DNA from: Nocardioides immobilis
GTDB taxonomy: Bacteria > Actinomycetota > Actinomycetes > Propionibacteriales > Nocardioidaceae
Assembly (NCBI RefSeq): GCF_003515065.1
Contig: NZ_QXGH01000013.1
Location: 1-64,000 of the forward strand
Length of the DNA: 64,000 nt
Direction of reading: 5' to 3'
The notes below the pieces were generated by a model that did not search any database, was not told the origin of the DNA, and worked only from the letters and a program-made list of their open reading frames with translations. Positions 42,469 to 51,992 of the stretch are shown in pieces. The position numbers were made by a program, and so were the translations under genes. The first letter of the stretch is position 1; each line of letters opens with the position of its first letter.

Positions 42469-43464
42469 GTGGAGCAGCGCACCCTCGGGCGGACCGGCCG
42501 CGACGTCTCGGTGATCGGGCTCGGCACCTGGCAGCTCGGCGCCGACTGGGGCGAGGTCACCGAGGAGGCGGCGCGGACAGTGCTGGAGGCCTCGGCGGAG
42601 GCGGGCGTCACGTTCTACGACACCGCCGACGTCTATGGGGACGGCCGGAGCGAGCAGATCCTGCGCCGGTTCCTCGCCGATCATGCGGACGCGGGTCTCA
42701 CCGTGGCCACCAAGATGGGCCGACGGATGGAGCAGGTGCCCGCCAACTACCGGCCCGACCACTTCCGCGCATGGATCGACCGTTCGCGACGCAACCTCGG
42801 CATGGACCAGCTCCACCTGGTGCAGCTGCACTGTCCGCCGTCCGCGGTGATCGACGACGACGCGACCTACGACGCCCTGGACGCGCTGGTCGAGGAGGGC
42901 TCGATCGCGGCGTACGGCGTCAGCGTCGAGACCGTCGGCCAGGCGTTGAGCGCGATCGCCCGGCCGCAGGTCGCCTCCGTCCAGGTCATCCTCAACGCAT
43001 TCCGCCTGAAGCCGCTCGAGCAGGTCCTCCCCTCCGCAGCCGAGGCCGGCGTCGGCATCATCGCCCGGGTGCCGCTGGCCTCTGGTCTCCTGTCCGGCAG
43101 GTACGACCGCACGACGACTTTCGCAGCGGACGACCATCGCAGCTACAACCGCGACGGCAGCGCCTTCGACGTGGGAGAGACGTTCTCCGGCGTCGACTTC
43201 GAGACCGGGATCGCTGCCGCCGACGAGTTCGCCGGTCTGGTGCGCGCGCACCTGCCTGCCGAGGTCACCACCGCCCAGGCCGCCCTGGCCTGGGTCGCCC
43301 AGCAGCCCGGCGTCAGCACGGTGATCCCCGGTGCTCGCAACCCCGCGCAGGCGCGGTCGAACGCCGCCGCTGCAGGGGTCGGACCGCTCCCCGAGGGGCT
43401 CCGCGACGGCGTCCGCCGGATCTATGAGGAGCGGATCCGCGCGTCGGTCCACGACCGCTGGTAG
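42469..43464 (+). CDS. aldo/keto reductase
   Basis: A 331-residue AKR. The tetrad is visible: D and Y in FYDTADVYGDGRSEQ, K in VATKMGRR, H in LVQLHCPPS. The C-terminal VSTVIPGARNPAQARSNAAA is the cofactor region. It begins with GTG six bases after the araA stop and is probably part of the arabinose operon. Possible roles are reduction of arabinose or another aldose, or detoxification of sugar-derived aldehydes. The substrate cannot be read from the sequence. It converges on the DUF779 gene. Confidence 0.85.
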   Translation: MEQRTLGRTGRDVSVIGLGTWQLGADWGEVTEEAARTVLEASAEAGVTFYDTADVYGDGRSEQILRRFLADHADAGLTVATKMGRRMEQVPANYRPDHFRAWIDRSRRNLGMDQLHLVQLHCPPSAVIDDDATYDALDALVEEGSIAAYGVSVETVGQALSAIARPQVASVQVILNAFRLKPLEQVLPSAAEAGVGIIARVPLASGLLSGRYDRTTTFAADDHRSYNRDGSAFDVGETFSGVDFETGIAAADEFAGLVRAHLPAEVTTAQAALAWVAQQPGVSTVIPGARNPAQARSNAAAAGVGPLPEGLRDGVRRIYEERIRASVHDRW

Positions 43465-43467
43465 GAG

Positions 43468-43833
43468 TCAGACCACTGCGTCGTCCATCAGTCGCGAACG
43501 GATGAGGAACCGCACGCCGTACGGCGCCTCGAGCGAGAAGCCCGCGCCACGTCCCTCGACGACGTCGATGGTGAGGTGGGTGTGCGACCAGTACGCGAAC
43601 TGCGACCGCGACATCCACACCGGCACGGGCCGCTCGAGGCCGATGTCGAGGTCGCCGAGGTGGATGTCCGCGTCGCCGAGCAGGAAGTCGCCTTCCGGGT
43701 AGCACATCGGCGAGGACCCGTCGCAGCAGCCGCCGGACTGGTGGAACATGACCGGGCCGACTGCGCCGACGAGGCGGCGGAGCAGTTCCGCCGCCTCGTC
43801 GGAGACCGCGACCCGGGAGGGTGAGTGGGTCAT
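43468..43833 (-). CDS. DUF779 domain protein
   Basis: A 121-residue protein of the DUF779 family, typically encoded next to acetaldehyde/lactaldehyde-type dehydrogenases. FHQSGGCCDGSSPMCYPEGDFLLGD holds three conserved cysteines that could bind metal or an iron-sulphur cluster; SQFAYWSHTHLTIDVVEGRG is also conserved. The function is unknown. It starts four bases after the aldehyde dehydrogenase stop, in the same operon. Confidence 0.85.
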   Translation of the reverse strand: MTHSPSRVAVSDEAAELLRRLVGAVGPVMFHQSGGCCDGSSPMCYPEGDFLLGDADIHLGDLDIGLERPVPVWMSRSQFAYWSHTHLTIDVVEGRGAGFSLEAPYGVRFLIRSRLMDDAVV

Positions 43834-43837
43834 CGGC

Positions 43838-45361
<1,524 letters not shown>

Positions 45362-45415
45362 GAGGTGCTCCCTAGAGATGGCGGGTGTGACGGTCACCAC
45401 ACGTTAGGAAGCAGC

Positions 45416-45433
45416 ACGTTGCGCGGACGTTGC
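45416..45433. promoter_or_regulatory. ACGTTGC-N4-ACGTTGC site upstream of the aldehyde dehydrogenase
   Basis: Two direct ACGTTGC heptamers with 11-base period (one helical turn) lie between the GAF regulator and the dehydrogenase gene. A further ACGTT half-site is at 45401-45405. The same architecture recurs upstream of the regulator gene at 46725-46742. Likely binding site of that regulator. Confidence 0.55.
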
Positions 45434-45453
45434 GCTGCCGATGCGCCGTCGAG

Positions 45454-46659
45454 CTAGCCGAGCTCGCGGTCGAGGCGGGCGATCTGACCGTCGACCAGGG
45501 CGCGCATGGGTGAGGCGGCGGACACCACCATTCGCTGGGACTGCCACATCTCGTAGTCGTCGCGCCCCCAGCCGGACCGGGTCCACGCCGACATCAGGTC
45601 GGGGGCGCCGGACCGCAGCAGGGCGTGGCGCAGGGAGGACTCGAGCTCTTCCCGGATCCGTACGACGCCCGGCGCGGTCGAGCGCGGCAGCACCGGTCCG
45701 TCGTACCCCCTCATCGCGGAGCGGAGGTCTCCGGCCGCGAGCTGCGCGCCGACGGCGAGCCAGTCACCTGTGACCGGAGCGGTCAGTCGGTAGGGCCGGG
45801 ACGCGAGCAGGTCGTCGCCGAGCAGGCCGCGGAGCCGGTTCAGCTCGGCGCGGAGGGTCGAGGACCCGCCGTCCTCCTCGTAGAGGAGCACCGCGAGCTC
45901 GTCACCGCTCAGCCCGGTCGGCGCCGCGGCGAGCAGCGCGACGATCTCGCTGTGGCGGCGCGACAGCCGGAACTGCCCGAGCCGGTCGCGGCCGTCGGCG
46001 ATGCGCACCAGGGCCTCGTTGCGGCCGAGCAGCTCGAGCACGACCTGCAGCCCCGAGGCCTGCGGCGGGGCGTCCGGACGCGGCAGGTGGCGGGCGAGCT
46101 CGGCCTCGGCGAGCCGGGCGGCGGCCCGCACCATCGCCATCGTCTGGGGTACGACGAGCTCGTCGCCACCGGTCACGTCGAGCACGCCGAGCAGCTGGCT
46201 GGTGCCGGGGTCGTGGATCGGCGTCGCGGCGCAGCTCCACGAGCGGACGCTCGAGCGGAAGTGCTCGTCGCGGGTCACGGTGGCCTCGCGCCCGGTCGCC
46301 AGGGCGAGGCCGGGCGCGTTGGTGCCGGCGACGCGCTCGTCCCAGTTGCTGCCCTCGACGAAGCCGATCCGCTCCGCCTGGCGCCGGGACTCCGAGCTCC
46401 CGCAGATCCAGAGCAGGTTGCCGTCGGCGTCGGCGAGCGCCATCACCGCGCCGCACGCCCGCACCTCGCGCCCGAGCACGTCGTCGAGCAGCGGGTAGAT
46501 CCGCGCCAGCGGGTGCGCCTCCCGCCGGCCGCGGAGGTCCGAGTCGTCGAGCGCGATCGGGGCGTCCTGCTGCCCGATGTCGACGCCGGCGGCGGCCGAG
46601 CGCTCCCAGGACGCCACGACCTCGGCCCGCATCGGGGCCAGGCGCGGATCCTCGGTCAT
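45454..46659 (-). CDS. GAF-domain transcriptional regulator of the aldehyde dehydrogenase operon
   Basis: A 401-residue regulator. Residues 1-200 match the N-terminus of AcoR-type activators: EVVASWERSAAAGVD, then a GAF domain including GSNWDERVAGTNAPGLAL and WSCAATPIHDP. There is no sigma-54 AAA+ domain or Fis HTH. Instead, residues about 240-320 (FRLSRRHSEIVALLAAAPTG.., ELAVLLYEEDGGSSTLRAELNRLRGLL) form a winged-helix DNA-binding domain of OmpR/SARP type. ATG at 46659 is chosen by homology of the start (MTEDPRLAPMRAEV); 46674 is also possible. It probably senses an aldehyde or alcohol and controls the downstream dehydrogenase and itself. Confidence 0.8.
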   Translation of the reverse strand: MTEDPRLAPMRAEVVASWERSAAAGVDIGQQDAPIALDDSDLRGRREAHPLARIYPLLDDVLGREVRACGAVMALADADGNLLWICGSSESRRQAERIGFVEGSNWDERVAGTNAPGLALATGREATVTRDEHFRSSVRSWSCAATPIHDPGTSQLLGVLDVTGGDELVVPQTMAMVRAAARLAEAELARHLPRPDAPPQASGLQVVLELLGRNEALVRIADGRDRLGQFRLSRRHSEIVALLAAAPTGLSGDELAVLLYEEDGGSSTLRAELNRLRGLLGDDLLASRPYRLTAPVTGDWLAVGAQLAAGDLRSAMRGYDGPVLPRSTAPGVVRIREELESSLRHALLRSGAPDLMSAWTRSGWGRDDYEMWQSQRMVVSAASPMRALVDGQIARLDRELG

Positions 46660-46724
46660 GATCCCAGTAGACATCGGCGTCCCACAGACGTGCATCGTTT
46701 CGGGTGACGACCGTCGCTCGCCAG

Positions 46725-46742
46725 ACGTTGCAACCACGTTGC
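46725..46742. promoter_or_regulatory. ACGTTGC-N4-ACGTTGC site upstream of the GAF regulator
   Basis: The same double heptamer as at 45416-45433, same orientation and same 11-base period, about 65 bases upstream of the regulator start. This supports autoregulation. Confidence 0.55.
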
Positions 46743-46798
46743 ATCCGGCCCGGTGCTCGATTTCAACGACACCTTCCCCCTCCGGTAACCTTCCCCGC

Positions 46799-46886
46799 GG
46801 TGGCGTGTCCGAGCGGCCGAAGGTGCATCACTCGAAATGATGTGTGGGGCAACCCACCGTGGGTTCAAATCCCACCGCCACCGCCA
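46799..46886 (+). tRNA. tRNA-Ser (anticodon CGA)
   Basis: A complete class II tRNA. Acceptor GGTGGCG at 46799 pairs with CGCCACC at 46876-46882; discriminator G 46883 and an encoded CCA 46884-46886 follow. The anticodon stem CATCA/TGATG encloses loop CTCGAAA, giving anticodon CGA for serine UCG codons. A long variable arm (about 46842-46860) and T-arm GTGGG-TTCAAAT-CCCAC complete the serine pattern. A rho-independent terminator lies 29 bases downstream. No integrase gene or duplicated 3' end is seen nearby. Confidence 0.95.
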
Positions 46887-46914
46887 CGGGAAGCTGGGAT
46901 TTTCTCCAGTTCCC

Positions 46915-46949
46915 GAAACCCCGTCCAGGGTTCACCTGGGCGGGGTTTC
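46915..46949 (+). terminator. rho-independent-type terminator after tRNA-Ser
   Basis: GAAACCCCGTCCAGG at 46915-46929 pairs over all 15 positions (one G-U pair) with CCTGGGCGGGGTTTC at 46935-46949, with a five-base loop GTTCA. TCGTTCC follows. It also faces the end of the small membrane-protein gene on the other strand, so it may work in both directions. Confidence 0.75.
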
Positions 46950-46975
46950 TCGTTCCGTGGCCGGGTCGGCCGGCT

Positions 46976-47194
46976 CTACAGGTGGCCGTCGGGGTGGATG
47001 CTGCGGGTCTCGGCGCGCTGGTAGCGGCGCGGCAGCCAGTCGGCCGGGTAGATCTTGGGCAGCGCCTTCGCGATGGCCAGGACGACGTACATGACGGTGT
47101 TGACCGCGACGAACGCCCCCAGCGCGGCGTAGAGGTGGGAGTGCAGGAACGACTCCGGGAGCAGGATCCCGAGCGGGGACAGGAAGGCGGTCAT
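46976..47194 (-). CDS. small membrane protein of unknown function
   Basis: A 72-residue protein with one or two hydrophobic helices (ESFLHSHLYAALGAFVAVNTVMYVVLAIAKAL) followed by a basic tail ending in HPDGHL. It starts one base after the stop of the frame-restored glycosyltransferase gene, which suggests translational coupling and a common function, perhaps export or synthase assembly. I do not recognise the family. Conservation of the position in relatives would be the best support. Confidence 0.6.
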   Translation of the reverse strand: MTAFLSPLGILLPESFLHSHLYAALGAFVAVNTVMYVVLAIAKALPKIYPADWLPRRYQRAETRSIHPDGHL

Positions 47195-47195
47195 G

Positions 47196-48627
47196 TCACG
47201 ACCCCGTCCCTATGCTGCGCTGTGGCTGGACCACGTGGCCCCACGAGGCGCCCCGGCCGGCCCAGATGTCGAGGACGCCCTTGACGTAGACGACGTCGAG
47301 GAACATCGCGTACAGCAGCTCGGGCAGGAGCAGGGCCGCGAGCAGCCGCGCGCGCCAGCCGCCGTCCCAGACGCTCACGATCCGCTCGAGCGTGAACAGG
47401 CCGCCCAGGCCGAGCCAGAAGGGGAACCACACCCAGCTGTCGAACGACACGGCCATGAGCACCATCAAAGGTCAGGTACGTCGCCAGCGCGATGACGCCG
47501 TACCCGATGCCGAGCTGCTGCGCCCAGTAGCGGAGGGTCTGCGGCCGGAACCCGTAGGCGCCGAGGTTCTCCAGTGCGCCGCGTTGCCAGCGGAGCCGCT
47601 GCACCCACAGGCTCCGCCAGGTCGGCATCAGCTCGGTCACCACCGTGCATTCGGAGGGTGAGATCACGAGCGCGCCGAGGGTCTTCAGCGCCAGGGTGAT
47701 CTCGTTGTCCTCGGTCAGCACCTCGGTGTCGTAGACGTCGCCGGGCACGCCGGGAAGCGTCGAGTCGCGCTCCTCCGCGACCCAGCGCAGCGCCCGCGAC
47801 CGGAACACGGTCGCCGTTCCGGTCAGGACGAACACCCGCCCGCGCCGCCGGCGCAGGTCACGGGCGTACCGCGTGTACTCGTTGCGCTGGAACTGGCCGA
47901 GCAGGCCATGGCCCTCCTCGCCGTGGAAGAGGCCACCGATCGCCATCAGCGCCCGGTCGTCGCTCATCCTGCGGACCGCGGACTCGAGGAACCCGTCGTC
48001 GAGCACCGTGTCGGCGTCCATCACCATCACCAGGTCGTTGTCGCCCAGCAGCGGCAGGAGGCCGTAGAGGACCTGGTTGAGAGCACCCGCCTTCTTCCGG
48101 TAGTTGCCGATGGTCTCGAAGACCTCGATCCCGAGGCTCCGGGCGATGTCGGCCGTACCGTCCGTGCAGTTGTCCGCCACGACGATCACCCGCTCGGGAC
48201 GGTGGGACTGCTCGAGCAGGGAGACCAGGGTGGCTCTCAGGCCGCGCTCCTCGTTGTGGGCGGGGATGAGGACCGTGAGGGTGACCGGACCGGCGTAGAC
48301 ACCGCGGGTCGCTGCCATCACGAGCTTCGGCGCGAGCGGCCGGGACAGGTGATCGGCACTGCGCCGGTCCCGGGTGGAGACCCGCCGCTCGAGCACCGCG
48401 ACGCCGGCCGCGAGGACCAGGGCGAGGACCGCAGCCAGGGCGATCATCCGGGCGGACGGCACGGCGGTGTCGTAGAACACGTCCCACGCACCGACGACGG
48501 CGCGCGACGGCCGGGTGTCGACCACGTCGGTGGTCCATGACAGCGACCCCCACAGCAGCGCGGCGCCGAGCGCCGCGGTGCCGAGGATCAGCAGTCCGAC
48601 CGCACGTTGCAAATCCCTCATCCTCAT
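47196..48627 (-). pseudogene. family 2 glycosyltransferase, frameshifted near its 3' end
   Basis: A membrane-bound processive-type glycosyltransferase. Two N-terminal helices precede a GT2 domain with LIPAHNEERGLRATL, VMDADTVLDDGF (DxD), TEDNEITL and QRLRWQRGALENLG (Q..RW). After about residue 386 (ALATYLTF) the frame is lost. The continuation, MVLMAVSFDSWVWFPFWLGL with further helices, is intact in another frame from 47468 to 47196. Removing one T from the TTT run at about 47467-47470 restores a full protein of about 476 residues that ends one base before the next gene. Either a real mutation or a sequencing error. A second ATG at 48621 has the better spaced GGAGG. Confidence 0.75.
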
Positions 48628-48791
48628 CCCCTCCGGGTCGAACGTAGGGGTGGCGGGCGGCGGCTCGCGCCGATTTCCGGCCCGAATAGTCCGATCGAGC
48701 CAGCAGATCGGGCCGATAGGCCCCCTTCCGGGACGTTCCGCTGCATCGCCGCAGCGCTGTTCCTACGCTGGGTCCTCCGAAGGAGGCAGGG
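48628..48791. promoter_or_regulatory. divergent promoter region between the glycosyltransferase and GGDEF-EAL genes
   Basis: A CCTACGCT box lies at 48762-48769, 22 bases before the GGDEF-EAL start, and CCTACGTT on the minus strand at 48641-48648, about 14-20 bases before the glycosyltransferase start. A very similar CCTACCTT precedes the histidine kinase gene at 53684-53691. All fit a TAnnnT -10 element with a short leader. No matching -35 is clear. Confidence 0.35.
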
Positions 48792-50891
48792 ATGCAGGCG
48801 GAGGACGCCGCGAGGTTCGACCACGAGGAACGGCTGAGGCTGGTCATCGAGGCGGTTCCGAACGCCATGATCATGGTCAACGACCGGGGCCGGATCGTGC
48901 TCGTGAACTCCGAGGCGGAGCGGGCGTTCGGGTACAGCCGCGCCGAGCTGTTGTCGATGCGCGTCGAGCAGCTCCTGCCCCACCAGTTCCGAAGGTCGCA
49001 CGAGGGCTATCGCGCGGAGTTCTTCGCCACCCCGGACCGGCGTGGCATGGGGCTCGGTCGCGAGCTCTTCGGCCTCCGCAAGGACGGCACCGAGATGCCG
49101 ATCGAGATCGGCCTCAACCCGATCACCATGGGCGACGAGCAGTTCGTGCTCGCGGCCGTCATCGACATCACCGAGCGGCTCCGGGGACAGGCAGCGGCAG
49201 ACGCAGCTCGCGACCACCAGCTCCGTCGGTCGATCCTCGACACGATTCCCTTCAGCATCATCGCCACCGATGCCGGTGGCCGGATCCTCACCGCCAACCC
49301 GGCCGCGTTGTCGCTGCTCGGCTACCGGTCGGAGGAGCTGATCGGGTCGTGGCTCACCAAGATCGACGCCGAGCCGCGGGAACGGTCCGCGGACGGCTCG
49401 CCGTCGTTCGCCGATGCGGTCGGCGCCGAGGTCGAGTGGACGTACCGACGCAAGGACGGGCGCCTGATCCCCGTCAACGAGGCCGTCGTGGACCTCCGTG
49501 GTGACGATGCCGGCCAGACCGGGTTCCTGTTGGTCGCGTACGACATCACCAAGCGCATCGAGGGCCGGGCGCGGGTGCAGTTCATGGCCAACCACGACGC
49601 GCTGACGAGCCTGCCCAACCGGGCCATGCTGATGAGGCACCTGGACGAGACGATCGCCAAGGCTGCGGGCAATGGCACCGGGGTGGCGCTGCTGCTCCTC
49701 GACCTGGACCACTTCAAGCGGGTCAACGACTCGCTCGGTCACCACGTCGGCGACGAGCTGCTCCTCGAGGTGTCGGAACGGCTGCTGGGGTGGATCCGGA
49801 GAGGCGACCTCGTCGCTCGCCTCGGCGGCGATGAGTTCGTGGTCGTGTTCGGCGGGATCGGCGCGCGCGACGACGTGACCGAGAGGCTCGACGAGCTGCA
49901 GACCGCGCTCGGCCCGGTGGTGGTGCAGGGGTACGAGCTGGTGGTGACGGCGAGCACCGGAGGCGCGGTCTACCCGCACGACGGGACCACCGCGTCCCAG
50001 CTCCTCAAGCACGCGGATGTGGCGATGTACCGGGCCAAGGCCGCGGGCCGCAACAACGCCCAGTGGTTCGAGCCGACCATGCTGGAGGACATCAACGACA
50101 AGCTCTCGCTGTCCGCCCGGCTGCGGCAGGCGCTCGTGGCCCGTGAGCTGTCGACGGTGTACCAGCCGCAGATCGACCTCCGGACCGGGATGCTCGTCGG
50201 GTTCGAGGCTCTCGCCCGGTGGTGGGCCCCTGACATCGGCTCGGTCTCGCCCGAGCGGTTCATCCCGGTGGCCGAGGACAGTGGCCTGATCCAGGAGCTC
50301 GGGGGCTGGGTGCTGAGGAAGGCCTGCGCCGACATCGCCGAGCTGCAGCACGAGCTCGGCAGAACGCTGCGCCTGGCCGTGAACGTCTCTCCCCGCCAGC
50401 TGCGGGGCACCTCCTGGCTCGACGAGGTCCTGGCTGCGCTCGCCGAGTCGGGTCTCGAACCGGGCCAGCTCGAGCTGGAGATCACCGAGGGCCTCCTCAT
50501 CGACGACCACGGTGACGCGGTGGACCTGCTCGACCGGATGCGCGACCACGGCGTACGGATCGTGGTCGACGACTTCGGGCGCGGCTACTCCAGCCTCGCC
50601 TACCTGACCCGCTTCCCGATCGACAAGATCAAGATCGACAAGTCCTTCGTCCACCAGATCGAGTCCGTCGACGCCGGTGCCGCCATCGTCGACGCGATCA
50701 TCGTGATGGCGCACGCCCTGGGCCTGGCCGTCGTCGCCGAAGGGGTCGAGACGACGGAGCAGCGCCGCTACCTGAGCGCGCGTGAATGTGACGAGGTGCA
50801 GGGATATCTGTACAGCCACGGCCTACCGCGGGACGAGGTGGCGGCTGCGGTCCGCAGGATCGAGGCCGGCGAGGACGTCGGGGTCTCCTAG
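48792..50891 (+). CDS. PAS-PAS-GGDEF-EAL c-di-GMP turnover protein
   Basis: A 699-residue cytosolic protein. Two PAS domains span about 15-130 and 140-255 (ILDTIPFSIIATDAGGRIL). The GGDEF domain has HDALTSLPNRAML and an intact LGGDEF (345-349). The EAL domain has GFEALARW (EAL at 472-474), NVSPRQLR, LELEITEG, DDFGRGYSSLAYL and AEGVET, so both cyclase and phosphodiesterase sites look competent. No transmembrane segment is visible. Which activity dominates cannot be read from sequence. AAGGAGG is the ribosome site. Its stop overlaps that of the convergent PAS-receiver gene within CTAG. Confidence 0.9.
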   Translation: MQAEDAARFDHEERLRLVIEAVPNAMIMVNDRGRIVLVNSEAERAFGYSRAELLSMRVEQLLPHQFRRSHEGYRAEFFATPDRRGMGLGRELFGLRKDGTEMPIEIGLNPITMGDEQFVLAAVIDITERLRGQAAADAARDHQLRRSILDTIPFSIIATDAGGRILTANPAALSLLGYRSEELIGSWLTKIDAEPRERSADGSPSFADAVGAEVEWTYRRKDGRLIPVNEAVVDLRGDDAGQTGFLLVAYDITKRIEGRARVQFMANHDALTSLPNRAMLMRHLDETIAKAAGNGTGVALLLLDLDHFKRVNDSLGHHVGDELLLEVSERLLGWIRRGDLVARLGGDEFVVVFGGIGARDDVTERLDELQTALGPVVVQGYELVVTASTGGAVYPHDGTTASQLLKHADVAMYRAKAAGRNNAQWFEPTMLEDINDKLSLSARLRQALVARELSTVYQPQIDLRTGMLVGFEALARWWAPDIGSVSPERFIPVAEDSGLIQELGGWVLRKACADIAELQHELGRTLRLAVNVSPRQLRGTSWLDEVLAALAESGLEPGQLELEITEGLLIDDHGDAVDLLDRMRDHGVRIVVDDFGRGYSSLAYLTRFPIDKIKIDKSFVHQIESVDAGAAIVDAIIVMAHALGLAVVAEGVETTEQRRYLSARECDEVQGYLYSHGLPRDEVAAAVRRIEAGEDVGVS

Positions 50892-51991
50892 GCCGGCGCG
50901 AGGGCGACCTGGCGCACGGTCTCCGCGATGTTCATGCTCATGCCCTTCTCGACGTAGCGGAGCGCGCCCGCGGCCACCGCTCGGTCGGCCATCATGGCGT
51001 CGTCGAAGCCGGACAGCACGATCACCCTGGCGCGGGGGGCGGCCTGCTGGATCCCCGCCAGCGCGGTGAGGCCGTCGAGCCGCGGCAGGGCGAGGTCGAG
51101 CACGACGACGTCCGGCTGCAGCGCGGCCGTTCGTTCCACTGCTTCGACTCCGTCGGCGGCCTCGCCGACCACCTGATGGCCGCCGGCCTCGATCTGCGCG
51201 CACAACAGCTCGCGCACCTGGGCGTGGTCGTCGACGACGAGGACCCGCACCGGCCGTTCCCGGGTCTGCGCGGCCGGTCGCTCGGGGAGCGCCGAGTCCA
51301 ACGAGGAAGGCGTGCTGCGCATCAGGTCACCGGGTACCAGCGGGGTGCCGTCCGGGTTGACGAGCAGGTTGTTCATCATGGTGCGGGCGGCACTCAGCAC
51401 CATCTCGAGGTTCGCGGCGGCGCCGGCGCGGTCGCCGGTCTCCATGCACATGACGGCAACGGTCAGGCCCTGCACCAGGTTGTCGTTGATCTCGAGGGAC
51501 TGCCGGCGGCGCACCTGGGCCTCCCGGAGGTTGGCGACCAGCTCCTCCCGCGCCCGCTCGGCAAGCATCCGCTCGGTGATGTCGAGGCACGTTCCGCGCA
51601 TCCGCACGGGCGTGCCCTGGTCGTCGGTGATGACCTCGCCGTTCGACGAGAGGTAGCGCACCTCGCCGTCCGGCCGGACGATGCGCTCGACCATCTGGTA
51701 GCCGCCGCCGGTCTGGTAGGCGCGCTGGTGGATCTGCTCGATACGCTCCCGGTCCTCGGGGTGGACCATCGAAAGGAAGCGAGCGTACGTCGGGTTGAAC
51801 GACTGTGGCTCGTACCCGTAGATCCGGTAGAGCTGGTCGGACCAGGAGTTGGTGTCGCTCGCGATCTCCCAGTCGTAGTCGCCCATCGACGCCAGCTGTT
51901 GGGCGCTGTCCACGCGGGCCCGGAGATCCGCCAGGGCCGCCTCCGCCTGCTCGAGCGCCGCCGTGAGCGACTCCTCATCGCGGTGGTTCAT
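50888..51991 (-). CDS. PAS - degenerate DHp - receiver domain protein
   Basis: A 367-residue protein with unusual order. A coiled coil (TAALEQAEAALADLRARVD) leads to a PAS_3 domain at about 30-140 (WSDQLYRIYGYEPQSFNP). Then comes a HisKA_3-like helical pair at about 155-210, where RRRQSLEINDNLVQGL has Asn169 in place of the phospho-acceptor histidine and no ATPase domain follows. A receiver domain fills residues 245-367: VRVLVVDDHAQVRELL, phospho-acceptor D299 (VVVLDLALPRLDG) and lysine in YVEKGMS. There is no output domain. It starts two bases after the MASE1 kinase stop and is probably its phosphorylation partner. Confidence 0.85.
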   Translation of the reverse strand: MNHRDEESLTAALEQAEAALADLRARVDSAQQLASMGDYDWEIASDTNSWSDQLYRIYGYEPQSFNPTYARFLSMVHPEDRERIEQIHQRAYQTGGGYQMVERIVRPDGEVRYLSSNGEVITDDQGTPVRMRGTCLDITERMLAERAREELVANLREAQVRRRQSLEINDNLVQGLTVAVMCMETGDRAGAAANLEMVLSAARTMMNNLLVNPDGTPLVPGDLMRSTPSSLDSALPERPAAQTRERPVRVLVVDDHAQVRELLCAQIEAGGHQVVGEAADGVEAVERTAALQPDVVVLDLALPRLDGLTALAGIQQAAPRARVIVLSGFDDAMMADRAVAAGALRYVEKGMSMNIAETVRQVALAPA

Positions 51992-51992
51992 G

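Noticed and set aside
45454..46659. Sigma-54 activator of the AcoR family
   Set aside because: The N-terminal part fits, but the AAA+ domain and Fis HTH are absent and a winged helix is present instead.
46799..46975. tRNA-Ser as integration site of a genomic island
   Set aside because: No integrase, no duplicated tRNA 3' end and neighbours look like ordinary chromosomal genes.
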